From positions 1 through 64,000 of the forward strand of contig QAOA01004738.1 in NCBI GenBank assembly GCA_003255065.1: 64,000 nt of DNA, in the 5' to 3' direction. The stretch is from Cercis canadensis (taxonomy: Eukaryota > Streptophyta > Magnoliopsida > Fabales > Fabaceae). The position numbers and the translations under genes are program-made. Under the pieces are notes generated by a model. That model saw only the letters and a list, made by a program, of their open reading frames with translations, did not search any database and was not told the DNA's origin. This document shows positions 1-11,042 of the stretch, one piece after another. How positions within the stretch are numbered: position 1 is the first letter of the stretch; each line of letters begins with the position of its first letter.

Positions 1-43
1 CTAAGTATAAGAGAAACAAATAGTATAAAATAATGTGTTATCA
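1..43. mobile_element. LTR tail, Athila/Tat-like (family X)
   Basis: These bases match the last part of the LTR at 39624..40840, sharing the run AAGTATAAGAGAAACAAATA and ending in TGTTATCA. The body of the element lies outside the window to the left. What follows is the 3' region of an Athila-like element, so this is an LTR inserted into that element or abutting it. Fossil; age not measurable. Confidence 0.7.
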
Positions 44-2612
44 AATAGAAACACAAGCAAAAACAGAAAACAGAAAACAGAATATAATTACAGTAATATA
101 ATCAGAAAATGTACTCCCATGAAGCTCAAGGTATCATTTTCCGATTATGTGCAGCAAACACGGCTAGATACCGGGGTCAAAGACCACTCTCACGAAGTCT
201 TGAGTTGCCCCTGTAGAATCATCTGCTAAAGCCGCAGAATCAGAACCGGAACCAGAATTAGAATCAGAGGCAGATGCAGATGCACCAGGATTGCCATTGC
301 TTAAAAATGTAGAAATTTTTGCACAGATAGCACAGCTCGGATCACCATCACAAACAGCATGTGAATGGCGCTGGAGATAATCCTCTAAACCCACAAATTC
401 AGGGAATTCATAACATAGCTCCTCAGACACATCCACTAACTCTGCAGGAGCATCAATGACCACAGCCTCTGGGATAGAATCATCTTGTTCTAAAACGGCT
501 GCAATTTCAGAACAAGCAGTGCAAGCAGAATCACCACAACTGCAGCACAGAGAATTAGGACTGCTCAAGAAGGCAGATATTTCAGCACACACTGCACAAG
601 GTATATCACCATGACAATCAGGACAGGAGGTGCACTGAACAGAGTCATCAATACCAACAAAATCTGGGAAGTCAGCACAGAGCTCATCATACCCATCCCC
701 AACTAGATTATCAATCAAGTCAATGTGAAAGACAGAGTGCTCATCCATGGACGGCTGCATAGGCTCAAAAATATTGAACTGCACAACAGAGTCTCCAAAC
801 TCCATGGATAGAGTTCCTGCATGAACATCAATCTTGGTCCGTGCGGTCTTGAGGAATGGCCTGCCCAGAATGAGTGGAGCCTTGCTGGAGTGTGACTGTC
901 CCTCCATCTCCAGAATGTATAAATCTGTTGGAAAGATCAGCTCATCAACTCTGACCAACACATCTTCAATCAATCCAGAGGAAAGATCAGCTCATCAACT
1001 CTGACCAACACATCTTCAATCAATCTAGATGGATGTGCACTGCTCCTGTTGGCTAACTGAATCACAACACCAGTAGCTCTCAATGGGCCAAGGCCAAGAG
1101 AACTAAACACAGTCATAGGCATCACATTAATGGAAGCACCGAGGTCTAGCATGGCATGCTCAAACTTGGATTTACCTATAACACATGGAATTGTGAAAGT
1201 GCCTGGATCCTTGCATTTGTGGGGCATAGGCTGAATAAGGGCCGAAACGTTCTGACTCATGCTAATTCGTTCATTGCCCTTAAGCCGCCTCCTCTGTGTG
1301 CATAATTCCTTTAAAAATTTTGCATATTTAGGAATTTGCTTGATAGCATCTAGTAATGGAATGTTGATTTCCACTTTCCTGAAAGTCTCCAGAAGCTCTC
1401 CGTCCTTTTCAGCCGCATCTGTTTTCTTGGACTGAGTGGCTCTCTGTGAAAAGGGAAGAGGTGCAGAATATGTAGGCTTCTGTTGTGGCATCTCTGGAAT
1501 GGAACTACTAGTGCGCTGGCTGGAACTGCTAGGGTTAGCAACAGGTATAACTGGCACACTTGGTTGACTTTGAACTACAGGTGTAGGGTCTGGAATTGAC
1601 TTGCCACTCCTAAGAGTGATTGCACTCACATTCTTCGAATTGGGGTTGGGAATGGTCTGAGAAGGAAGGGTGCCAGAACCTTGGGATTGCAATTGACTCA
1701 CAGATGATGCCAATTGTCCAATCTGCTTTTCCAGATTCTGCATGGTGGACTCTGCCCTCTGCTGGAACTGGATGTTGCTGGTGGCCATCTGCTTCACCAA
1801 ATCTTCCAATGAAGGCTCAGGTTTGGATGTTGACGGGTTGGCTGGCTGCATAGGCTGCTGCTGGAATGGTGGTCTGTTTTGTTGAAACTGGCCCTGCCTG
1901 GCTGATTGAAATTGGTTCTGTTGTTGCCAAGGTTGCCTATATTGCTGCTATTGCTGTGGCTGTTGTTGGGAGGACTACTATTATGGTGCTGCAGCATTGC
2001 CATATCTGAAATTTGGATGATCCTTCCAACCAGGGTTGTAAGTGTTGGAGTACGGATCATATCTAGGCTACTGCTGCGATTGGTATGGGGATCGACCAGG
2101 AAAAACACCTGCTGCAGCTACAGAGGGATCCTGAAATCCAGAATCACCATCTTGCAGTGTAGGGCATGCGTCTGTAGGATGTGATGGACAAGCACAGATG
2201 CCACACAAGCTTGCAGGATGCGTCTGTAGGATGTGATGGACAAGCACAAATGCCACACACGCTTGAAGGTTGAGGGGTGGATACTTGTCACCCCACTGCC
2301 AATTGCCTGACCAAGGAGGTCAGTTCATCAAGTTTGTGCTTCATTCTTTGTTGGTCAGCAAATGATACACCAACTTCATTGACTCCCCTGGTGGAATGAA
2401 TCATCCGAACACCAAACTGCTGGGAATTCTCTGCCATATTGGAAATTAAATCTCTGGCAGCAGCAGGTGTTTTATCCACTAATGCTCCTCCACTAGCAGA
2501 ATCAATGTTACTTCTATCAGAAGGTGACAAGCCTTCATAGAAATATTGTATCAACAGCTGATCAATTATTTGGTGATGGAGGCAGCTTGAACATAGCTTG
2601 GTAAACCTCTCA
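44..2612 (-). mobile_element. Athila-like gag-pro retrotransposon fragment
   Basis: A partial Ty3/Gypsy Athila-like element read on the minus strand. It is the same family as element 1 (11043..19478), with close similarity through gag, protease, the acidic Cys-rich tail and the A-rich 3' non-coding part. On the right the similarity stops near 2612, where an Ogre/Tat-like LTR begins. No LTR of its own is visible. Broken, with several interruptions in the coding part. Confidence 0.85.
164..2612 (-). pseudogene. gag-pro region of the Athila-like fragment
   Basis: In minus-strand order this holds the distal gag (FYEGLSPSDRSNIDSASGG), a zinc-knuckle-like CGICACPSH motif, a Q/N-rich linker, the SAITLRSGK segment, and a retropepsin-like domain with DLGASINVMP and LILGRPFLKT. 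An acidic tail with repeated Cys pairs follows (CPDCHGD, CAVCAEIS, CCSCGD, CTACSEI), ending in FVRVVFDPGI. In the family, gag forms the particle and the protease cleaves it. Fossil copy with several breaks. Related regions: 14337..17370, 19479..21957 and 28231..31000. Confidence 0.8.
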
Positions 2613-3124
2613 TAAAAATAAAAGTCATAAAATCCTAATGGGCCAATTGGGCCAAATTAGGTAAAAGTGAGCTCAAAGGGCTCAACCTTAGACTAAAAAT
2701 ATTTGGAAAACGAAAATCTGGTAGGCCCAAAGTCTCCCAAGCTAGGGTTTTAGCATGATGGGTCAAACCCGAAACATGAGTTTTGACCCAAAATTAATAA
2801 AAGCCCAGAAAATTATAATCTTTATGTCAGAACAAAATATTTGAAGAAAATCAAAATGGCCCAAGAGGTCCTAAACTCAAACTAAAAGAAAATGGGTCAA
2901 AAGGCCTCCTAACTTGGGTTAAAATAAAATGGGCTATTAATGCCCAAAAACTAAAATTTTAATCCAAAAGCTAAAAAAGACCTTAAAGACCTTAAAAATC
3001 AAAATTTTCATTTGAAAACATAAATTTTGAATTTAAAAAAAAAAGTAATTCAAAATAATTCTTTTTTTTTTATTTTTTTGTTTTGAAAAACGTGTAACAC
3101 CTCGAATAAAATACGGTGTCTACA
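2613..3124 (-). mobile_element. 3' LTR part of the Ogre/Tat-like element
   Basis: On the minus strand the LTR starts at 3124 with TGTAGACACCGTATTTTATT, next to a polypurine tract at about 3125..3137. It runs left through A-rich sequence with repeated GGGC/GGCCCA words. The left edge is set only by where the Athila-like gag similarity begins, so it is approximate. Confidence 0.6.
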
Positions 3125-3384
3125 GTTGCCCCTCTTTACATGTTTTCTTATAGAAGGATATGATAGACTATGTCTTGTCATAACCTTCGTATAAGAAACA
3201 TGTAAAGATAAAAAGACGAGCGTTTTATCTGTGGAACAACCTAAAAGTTCCAAGTTTGAAAAGGCAAAAAAAATAGTTCAAATAGCAAATTGACATGAAT
3301 CTTAATTGGCTAAAACAAACTGAATGGTAGAAAATATAACTGCATAAAATTTAATATCAGAAACCACAATACCATTAATTATAT

Positions 3385-3556
3385 CATATCGTCTTATGGT
3401 AGAAATTTAGTGGTAGAAATTTAATGGCAGAAATTTAGTGGTGTAAATTTAATGGTAGAAATTTAGTGGCAGAAATTTATAATGACGTACCATCTAGCCA
3501 TGACTAGAATGTCTTACAGCAGAAATTTAGTGGTAGAAATTTAGTGGCAAGAATTT
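3385..3556. repeat. Short interspersed direct repeat, about 17 bp
   Basis: The word GTAGAAATTTAGTG and close variants (GCAGAAATTTAGTG, GTAGAAATTTAATG) recur about eight times in two blocks, 3398..3480 and 3515..3556, with a non-repeat stretch between them. It lies in the 3' untranslated region of the Ogre/Tat-like element. Such minisatellite-like arrays are common in Tat/Ogre untranslated regions. No coding sense is apparent. Confidence 0.7.
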
Positions 3557-4665
3557 AAATTCTTTTCATACTTGGTGATACCAAAGTAAAGCATAATTGA
3601 CTCTCAGGCTGAATCTAAACTTAAAATCTTGCAAAATCACCTCAATTGAGCGGCTCTTCTTATAATTCTAAACTTGAGTTCCTCTGAACTTTTGCAAACC
3701 CAATGAATTTTCTCTTCCAAAAATAAATCATTTCACATTTCTTCTATTCATCCATTCTTCTCTTGTTATCACTTTATCTTTGTCTACCTATCCATCATTT
3801 TCATTCATTTCATCTTTTTCATTTTTTACTTGATCCATTCCCTTTCAATGATCATAAATTATTAGTGTTCCTGAAATCTGGGAACCAATGTCAGAAAGTA
3901 TTCCTTGAGAATAATTGAATCTGTCATTACAATGAAATCCACTTGTATTTCATTTAGAATATTAATTCAATAATTTAAACATGGAGAACATTCATGGCAA
4001 GAAGAAATTAACTCAAAGAATCAACTTCTTTTTATTTCAAGGAGAGAAATGTATGACAGAAAGAAATTAATTCAAAAAGTACATTCCTACATTTTTGAAA
4101 GACAAACACACTTTCAAGAAGGACAAATTCGAAAGTAAGAAAATCTTACAAACGACAAATTTCCCCAATTTAGGGTTTTTATGAAATTGGACTTGCCATA
4201 TTAAATAGGTGCCAACGTATCCTTGATGAGGAATCAAAGCCCATGTGGTTTGATAACATAGACACAAAAGCCAATACGGATCGGAGATTGCCCCAGTTTT
4301 CAGCTCTATCATGTCCACTTGATTGATTCTCACATTGTCTTGAAACAGATTTTCATTCCACTGGAGAGAACACAAAAATTTCTAATACTGGAGTGCGAGT
4401 CTTCACAGTTTCTTGTTAATTTCACCATATTCTCTAACTCCACTGTTTCTATGAATACTATTGTGAACTCTTCCATTTTGCTTAGACCGCCCTTTTGGGT
4501 TTTTCAACCCAGCATATTTCCCCATTGTTTTTCATTGTTTTTTTTTTCTTTTGGATGCCATAACTTTTACCTAGATCACCCTTTCAAATTTTCAACCTAG
4601 CTGGCTTTTTTTTTTTTCAAGGGTAATATTTCTTGACTGCGTTTGAATTCATAGGATTGAAGAGT

Positions 4666-5004
4666 TCTTGCCCTTCCATGTTGATGAGGATCAATGCTCA
4701 TCTAGAGAAGGCATGCTTGACAACTTAAGACCCTTGATAGGTTGGAGCCCATTTCCCACTAGCATCCTCTTGATGTGGCAAAACTTTTTTTAATACTAGA
4801 TGTCCAGGTTGGAATTTTCGCAGTCAAACCTTCTNTCTTGCCTTTCCATGTCGATGAGGATCAATGCTCATCTAGAGAAGGCATGCTTGACAACTTAAGA
4901 CCCTTGATAGGTTGGAGCCCATTTCCCACTAGCATCCTCTTGATGTGGCAAAACTTTTTTTAATACTAGATGTCCAGGTTGGAATTTTCGCAGTCAAACC
5001 TTCT
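4666..5004. repeat. Duplicated 169-bp block around an N (assembly join)
   Basis: Bases 4666..4834 and 4836..5004 are almost the same, separated only by an N at 4835. A few substitutions separate them (for example CCATGTTGATG against CCATGTCGATG). The pattern is that of an unmerged overlap between two contigs or haplotypes. Confidence 0.8.
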
Positions 5005-5082
5005 TATTAAAGGCTCTAGCTATTCTTTGTTGATACAATTGTCCATGACAAATGGCAGTCAATCTCTTTTCTTCAATCATGT

Positions 5083-5391
5083 TCAACTGTTCATATATGG
5101 TTTTTGCCCATTCAGATTTTCCAATTCCACCTCCATGAGGACTCTCAACGAAGGGATTTCTACCTCTATAGGAGTGACTGCTTCCATGCCATACACCAAG
5201 GAATAGGGTGTTGCCCCAGTTGAATATCTAACTGATGTGTGATAGGCATGTAGTGCATAAGGGAGCATCTCATGCCAATCTTTGCACGTTACCACCATCT
5301 TCAACTCATTTTTCTCATTTTCTGTCTCCAAATTTATGAGCTGAACTTCTCCATCGTGGGGACTCATAATGAGACTCGATGGTTTTAGCAA
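5083..5391 (-). pseudogene. Integrase 3' part, Ogre/Tat-like pol
   Basis: The translation contains WHEMLPYALHAYHTSVRYST, then GATPYSLVYGMEAVTPIEVE and EIPSLRVLMEVELE. This is the conserved late integrase-core stretch of Ty3/Gypsy Tat/Ogre pol proteins. Integrase inserts the element's cDNA into host DNA. Only the end of the domain is seen here. Fossil. Confidence 0.8.
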
Positions 5392-5909
5392 ACCTGTCTG
5401 AAAGTTCTATGCCCTCTTCAGTGTCATATTCATCTTCTTCTAATTCAATATGATAATCAATCATTGGACAAATAGAAACTTGATTTTGGGTCAAAAAATT
5501 CGCGTTATGAAGACTCATGAGAATGAATTTGAGAAAATTTGAAAAGGAATTAGAAAATAGAAATAAAGTAAGAGTAACGGACTTGAAAAGAAAAAACGGA
5601 ACAAAATTGAAAAGCTAACTCCATGTTTGAAAATACTTCATCAATATTATTGAATAAAAGCAGTCCAATACATATATAATATTTTCTAATGACCTTGGAC
5701 TTCGGTCAAGAGAAAGGTAATGACAGAAAGAAATTACTCAAGAAGAGCAAGATTTGGCAGAAGTTCACCTCCTAATTAGTCAGTTGTTCATTATCATTGC
5801 AAGGCCAGATCCAATGGCTTCTTCCATAGTTTCCCTCAAAAGTGTTCACGGCTTGTGATGACCTCTCAGCCTTTGGAGGCATTATTACTTCAGCCCGCAC
5901 AAGGAAGGT

Positions 5910-6452
5910 TTATCTCAGATGAGGGATGCCTTTTGTTCCTCGAGCTGAACTACTCTTACCCACAACTTCAGCATAAGAAGATATATAGCCTAAACCTTGT
6001 CTGGCAATATTCTCTTGCAGAGAAATTGGGGGGTTAATTCCTTGCAAATTGACCCATAGGCCCTTTCCATCTTGGAAGCTATTCTTCTCCAACATTTTCA
6101 CCACCACCTGATTAATCTCGCTCATCTTTTGAAACTGTTCATCACTGCACTGATCTAGCTCCAGAGATTGGAAAGAGGATTTCCATGCTTGTTCAGTTGC
6201 TTCCACATAAGGTAACGAGTTGGGTTTGGACACTAGCATCTCATCTTCCCCATTCATGGTTATGACCCGGTCACCATCGATTATGACCCAGTCCCCATTC
6301 AGGGCAAACCCATTATCGATTAACACCTTCACTACGATGTGCCCTTCACACTTAAGAGTAATATGAAGGGCTCTTGTGTGATTACTTGTGCCCAGTACCA
6401 GCTCTTCCTCGAAGAAGGAGATCCTTCCTACCTTTCGAATCATATTCACCAT
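5910..6452 (-). pseudogene. Retropepsin-flanking region, Ogre/Tat-like
   Basis: The stretch TRALHITLKCEGHIVVKVLI followed by DNGFALN resembles the Tat/Ogre protease segment in which a D-N/S-G-(S/A)-A-L-N motif is typical. The later NSFQDGKGLWVNLQGI and RQGLGYISS resemble the glycine-rich G-patch-like segment downstream of protease in that lineage. Assignment rests on family resemblance. Broken copy. Confidence 0.6.
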
Positions 6453-6531
6453 GTTCCCAAAAATTTTTGAAGTGATATTTGGACAAACATATGCCTGATC
6501 AAGAAACTTTTGCAGAGCTTTTCAGTGAGTT

Positions 6532-7800
6532 TCAGAACTTACAATGAGAGACAAAAGTAAAATTCAAGCTGAAGTTTTTCATTTGCTCTACAATATTATA
6601 TTCACTTTGTCTCATTATTCTAAAAAATTCTTCTTCTTCTCCCTTATCCTCTGGCTCTTTCTTTTCTTTGCCTACAGCCTGCTCTGTCCCATTTGTCGTC
6701 ACAACTTTACCCTTTTCTTTTCTCTTTTCTCTACCTTTTTCTAGCAAGTAACATCTTTCACTTCTTGTTATACCTCCACTTTCACCGACATTGGTAACAT
6801 CACTATAGCCTTCTTTGAATGTATTCTTCTCTATCAAGCTTCCTTCTAAGGCTTTTCCTCCAGGTGTCATCACCTTTACCCCATAATTCTAGGAGATTGC
6901 ATGGTTTCTCGTGTATGGAAATGGAGATGGCAATTGAATGACCACCCCATGATATGTTTGCTTACTTGTAGAGTTAGGTAAAACCTTCAACACAAACGGT
7001 TGGAATCCTTGCAATTCCTTCCCAGTCATACCAACTTCTTTTTCTTCTTCAACGCTTTGCTTCTCCATCCTCACCACACCTAAATACATCAACTTTTGTA
7101 CCGAGCACTTAAACTCTCAGCACTCTTCTATATCGTGCCCTTGTTGTTGATGGTGTTCACAAAATGCTTTCTTATCTAAATGCTCATTCTTCTCGATTTT
7201 CCCCAATGGCACCTTCAACTCATACTTAGCCTTCTTCAAACCTTTCTAAATTGCCTTCATCGACATCCTTACATCCTTAAGCCTCTTGATCACATGTGAT
7301 TCTCCCTCAACAGCATTTACCCTTGGCCCTCCTTCATGATTGGGTAAAGGATTCGTGTTGACATTTAGTCCTCCACCCATCTCTTCTATTTTAATCACCT
7401 ATCGCTTTGTCAAGTAAAGGATTGAGTGTTTGAAATCAGGGCATTCCTCTATGGAATTCCCAACAACACCCAAATGATAATCACATGTAAGGCTTGGGTT
7501 GTACCAATGTGGAAAAGGGGGTTGTATTGACAATATAGGCTTTGGGGCTATCATATGAGCTTCGTACAATTGTTTGAACAGCTCAACTATTGTAATAGGA
7601 ATGTTTGGGAAATGTTCATTTAATACTGGGTGAGGCTGATTTCTATTGTCTTAGTAATTGGGCCTAGATGCAGGCTTGGGTGTTGGTTTCTTTTGGAAAT
7701 CATTTTGGGGATTGGGTGGATCAATAAGGATAAAAGATGTTGCGATTAGTCGAGGTGGACCATAAACATAATTAACTGGGGTAGGATATGGCGAATTAGG
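6532..7800 (-). pseudogene. gag-like region, Ogre/Tat-like element
   Basis: Minus-strand fragments here include a charged Lys/Glu-rich stretch (6532..6873) and, near 7.4-7.5 kb, a GNSIEECPDFKH-like segment matching the zinc-knuckle-like end of Tat/Ogre gag (typically GHxxExCxxLKH). Pro-rich sequence upstream is also typical. Heavily decayed, so boundaries are approximate. Confidence 0.5.
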
Positions 7801-7994
7801 GTAAGTGATATGTGTTTTTTATATTGTTAAGTTCCATGTTTATCAATGGTTTCCTACTCAGATTCGAGCACAATTTGCTTTAAACATGGTACTTATCCCT
7901 ACTATTTGTCTTTCAGGTGTTTCTCTAGCTGATCAAGCAAGAGGAAGAGTTTTAGGGAGTTTCTGGAGTAAAAACCACAAGATCATGAAGTCCA

Positions 7995-8320
7995 TTCAGG
8001 GGACACGGCTTAGACACGCCAGTGTCCATGGCCGTGTCTGACCTCCAGAGAGTCCTACTCCAGTTGCTAAGGAACACGGCCAAGCCTTGTAATGAACACG
8101 TCCGTGTCCATAACCGTGTCTTACCTCCAGAGAATCTCCCTGAGTGGAACCCGCCTCTCCCCTACAGAAACACGGCCATGTTGGTTTAAACACGGGCTGA
8201 AGAAGAAGTGAACACGGCCGTGTCTTTGGCTGTGTCTGAAGTCCCTTCGAGGCATTTAAGTGACACGCCCAACTACTGTAAGTGAACACGGCCGTGTCGT
8301 GGCCGTGTTCGAGCATCTGA
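7995..8320. repeat. Cluster of ACACGGCCGTGT-like palindromic words
   Basis: ACACGG and its complement CCGTGT recur more than a dozen times in about 320 bp, often as near-palindromes such as GAACACGGCCGTGTC and CCATGGCCGTGTC, spaced roughly every 20-50 bases. The stretch is far richer in GC than its neighbours. Similar word clusters are known in LTRs of several dicot Ty3/Gypsy families. A peptide can be read through it, but this looks fortuitous. Confidence 0.75.
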
Positions 8321-8415
8321 AGGGTGAAACCCTAGAATTAGATGGAGTATATATTTGAACTTGAGGAAAAAGGGGAGACATCTTTTTGATAGTCGAACAC
8401 TTAGAGATTTTGGGT

Positions 8416-8563
8416 AACATCAGAGGTCAGGTGCAGTAGGAGCACTTTGGAAGATTGGAGAAGGTTTAAAAAACTAAGTATGAGGAATAACTATTGTATA
8501 AAAAGTGAGTTCATCAACATCAGAGGTCAGGTGCAGTAGGAGCACTTTGGAAGATTGGAGAAG
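8416..8563. repeat. 48-bp direct repeat flanking a foreign LTR tail
   Basis: Bases 8416..8463 and 8516..8563 are identical (each starting AACATCAGAGGTCAGG and ending GATTGGAGAAG). The 52 bases between them, 8464..8515, match the last bases of the Athila LTR family seen at 11043..12463 (ACTAAGTATGAG, AACTATTGTATAAAAAGTG), stopping at its TCATC end. Confidence 0.85.
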
Positions 8564-9485
8564 AACAAGATAGAAGATCAACTACTTGAAGGGACTTCAT
8601 GAGAATGAGTTTTCCTGATTCTATCTTGTCTTCTCTGCATTTTGTTGATTCAGATTTTATCGTGAACTGATTTGTAAAAGTTAGTTAAGATGAACCCTAG
8701 AAATACAACTGTACTATTCTCCTTTTGAATTAATGAGAAGATGTCTTCATTTCTTGGAATTGTCTATGATTGCTATTTGTGTTAAGTTGACAAAGCATGC
8801 TGCTGATTTAATACCAGGTTTCAATTTATATATTGAGAAATTATAAATTGATTTAGATCATTTGTAGACAGTGGGATTTGCTTGGAATCACTAGAGATGG
8901 GATTCACATGAATCTTCTGATTTAAGCCAATGTACTAAGGGAATTCATAGAGCACGAATTAATGCATTCTTGGGGGTTTTGATTGTGAAGAGATTTCAGT
9001 CAATCAACCTAGGAATAGATGTCTTATTACTTGAGAAAGATTGAGGCATAATTCTGGAATTCTCATCAGTCTAAGTAGAGAAGTGTCAATCATTGAGTTA
9101 AATATGAGAATGCAATGTATGTCATAGGAAAATTCCTATTCTGACTCATCCTACTCATTCGATAAGTCTATCAAATTCTTTGTTATCGTCTTTCTTGATT
9201 CATTCATTTAATTTAGATTAATTGATTTCTCTTGTTAACCCACAATTCTAAGATTAGATAATAGAAAAATGATTACTACTAATAGCTATAGTTCCTCATG
9301 GGATCGACATTCGTACTCAATCAAGCTATTCTACAAAACGATAGGTATACTTGCCTAGAATATTTGTAGCATTGTTTCAATTGAATACAAGTTCATAAAA
9401 GTGAACATCAAAGGGAAGATGTGTGAATTAAGGTGGCTACATTTATGTGTCAGAGCATAAGAGGCGATATGTAATTTTCATTTAT

Positions 9486-10074
9486 TGATAATACACTTTT
9501 TATAATTATGNCTGCCTTGCTTTAGTTTTTGTATGGATTCATGGAGATCTTTGTGATCTATATGGATTTTGAAGTAGGAAACATAATTTAGATTGATTAA
9601 TCTTTAATCTGTAGTCAGAATTCAGAGAAGTTATGCTATGCTAATTGATGTTCGGTTATTAGATTTATTCATTAATTGCTTAGTCTTTGTGATTGCAAGA
9701 TTAATGATTGCATGTGGTTAATCTAATCTTGAGTGATAACTCAGTAGGAATAATTAGTCATAATTAGAGATTTCAATTGTGATTAAACTCAATTAGCAGT
9801 GTTGTGCATTAGGACTTGATTACTCATGTTAATCTAGGATGAATTAAACCGGTTATTGAAGGTTGTTTAGCTAGGTTACATTTTTAATCAATTGAATTAA
9901 TCCCTTTTTCAAATATGTGACTTGCATTTGATAATATAATTAATCCCCTATTCTTGAACTTGAAATTGTTAATTAGTCATTGATTTCCTTGAGAGACTTC
10001 CCGGATCGTCCCTATATTGCATTCTGCTTAGGGGATTCAGTTTAATTTAATTGGATTAGTGATAAGTTTGATCA
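9486..10074 (+). mobile_element. 5' LTR of element 2 (incomplete)
   Basis: Bases 9512..10074 align with 24232..24792 of the 3' LTR and end in the same GATAAGT..ATCA context just before the primer site. Bases 9486..9510 begin TGATAATACACTTTTTATAA, which looks like an Athila LTR start but does not align with the start of the 3' LTR. An N at 9511 joins them, and the LTR is less than half the length of its partner. Confidence 0.7.
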
Positions 10075-10079
10075 AATTT

Positions 10080-10097
10080 TGGTGCCGTTGCCGAGGA
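10080..10097 (+). promoter_or_regulatory. Primer binding site, tRNA-Asp type (element 2)
   Basis: TGGTGCCGTTGCCGAGGA lies 5 bases after the LTR end. It differs at two positions from the complement of the 3' end of plant tRNA-Asp(GUC), TGGCGCCGTTGCCGGGGA, the usual Athila primer site. Confidence 0.8.
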
Positions 10098-10577
10098 ATG
10101 TTAATGTTAGTTGATGATTTTAAGTTTCCTGTTTGAATTCTTGTGATTTGATCCCATGTCCCCCTTGTTTTCCCTTCATTTTGGCTTGAATTATTGATTC
10201 TCGGGTACACTGTTCAACCAAGATTTTTGTGCTCTGATTGACTTGAAACTTGGTCAATTGAAGGAAAATGGGCCACTAATCAATAGTCATCGCTATGTCA
10301 TGAGGTTTGCATTTTTAAGCCAAATTCCATCGTTTTGACCACTTTTCCATTTTTTTAAAATTTTTTATTTGATTTTTGAGTTCTATTTCCATCTAGTTTT
10401 CGTTTTGAGGTGGTCTTAAAATTTTTTAAATTGTTTAGATACCTTTTCTAGTGTTATTTTGGTGTGTTTTTGCCTCTATTTTGTGCAATTTGTGTGTTTC
10501 TATTTTAGTGTTTTTCTGCCATTTTTTGTGTCTCCTTTGTGTTGTGGTGTGTTTTAGTGTGTTTTGGCATTTAAGAT

Positions 10578-11042
10578 GTGCATGGTGCATGTCTATGTCC
10601 TCTTCCTGTAGTGATTTGTGTGAGATTGATTCTGAAATTGATAAAATATTTTATAGCCGGCAGAGACAATCTAGGATAAGAGAAGTTAGTGATCCTATTT
10701 TGAATCCTGTTATTAATCCTATTTTGAACATGACTGACAATAACATCAATCCTAATGCTAATAGGGCTGAAAATAACAATGTGCATGGTAGAACCCTTAA
10801 GGAATTGACTACCCTTGATGTTGCTTATCAACCTTTAGGGATCCAATATCATGAGTTTGATACTGCTTTTGAATTAAAATCTGGGTTAATACACTTGCTT
10901 CCAAAGTTCCATGGTCTTGCAGGTGAGGATCCCCATAAGCATCTAAAGGAATTCCATGTGGTATGTTCCACCATGAAGCCACAAGGAATTTCTGAAGAGC
11001 ATGTCAAATTAAGAGCATTCCTTTTCTCCCTTGCGGATGCAA
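10578..11042 (+). pseudogene. gag, first part (element 2)
   Basis: The frame reads an N-terminal Asn-rich segment, TLKELTTLDVAYQPLGIQ, then the conserved HLLPKFHGLAGEDPHKHLKE and EHVKLRAFLFSLADA of Athila-type gag. It is split at 11042 by the nested element 1, and gag resumes at 19479. The start is placed by comparison with element 1, whose protein begins at a matching AWCM segment; upstream in-frame Met codons fall in poorly coding T-rich sequence. Confidence 0.75.
11038..11042 (+). repeat. Target site duplication, left (TGCAA)
   Basis: TGCAA occurs directly before the left LTR of element 1 and again directly after its right LTR (19479..19483). It lies in the gag of element 2. Confidence 0.92.

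Larger units (their letters stand above)
2613..7805 (-). mobile_element. Ogre/Tat-like Ty3/Gypsy element, broken
   Basis: Minus-strand remnant with, from 5' to 3': gag-like sequence (about 7.8-6.5 kb), a retropepsin and linker region (6.45-5.9 kb), the end of integrase (5.39-5.08 kb), a long 3' untranslated part and an LTR piece. The LTR start TGTAGACACCGTA directly follows the purine tract AAAGAGGGGCAAC, the arrangement known from Ogre/Tat LTRs. Reverse transcriptase was not recognised. Heavily broken and old-looking; only one LTR is seen, so it cannot be dated. Confidence 0.75.
7806..9410 (+). mobile_element. Athila/Tat-type LTR with ACACGGCCGTGT words, probably solo
   Basis: The sequence starts TGATATGTGTTTTTTATATT and near its right end carries GGGATCGACATTCGTACTCA and GTATACTTGCCTAG, wording typical of the 3' part of plant Athila/Tat LTRs. 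The right edge, near AGTGAACATCA at 9410, is a guess. No primer site follows and no coding part is attached, so it is probably solo. No clear target duplication is seen. It contains the palindromic-word cluster (7995..8320) and an embedded tail of another LTR family (8464..8515). Confidence 0.5.

Noticed and set aside
7996-8316. A 106-codon minus-strand frame over the ACACGG cluster
   Set aside because: It follows the repeat words, lies inside an LTR and has no recognisable domain; long frames arise easily in GC-rich repeats.
7995-8320. CRISPR-like array
   Set aside because: The words are short, unevenly spaced and palindromic in a plant LTR; there are no uniform repeats or spacers.
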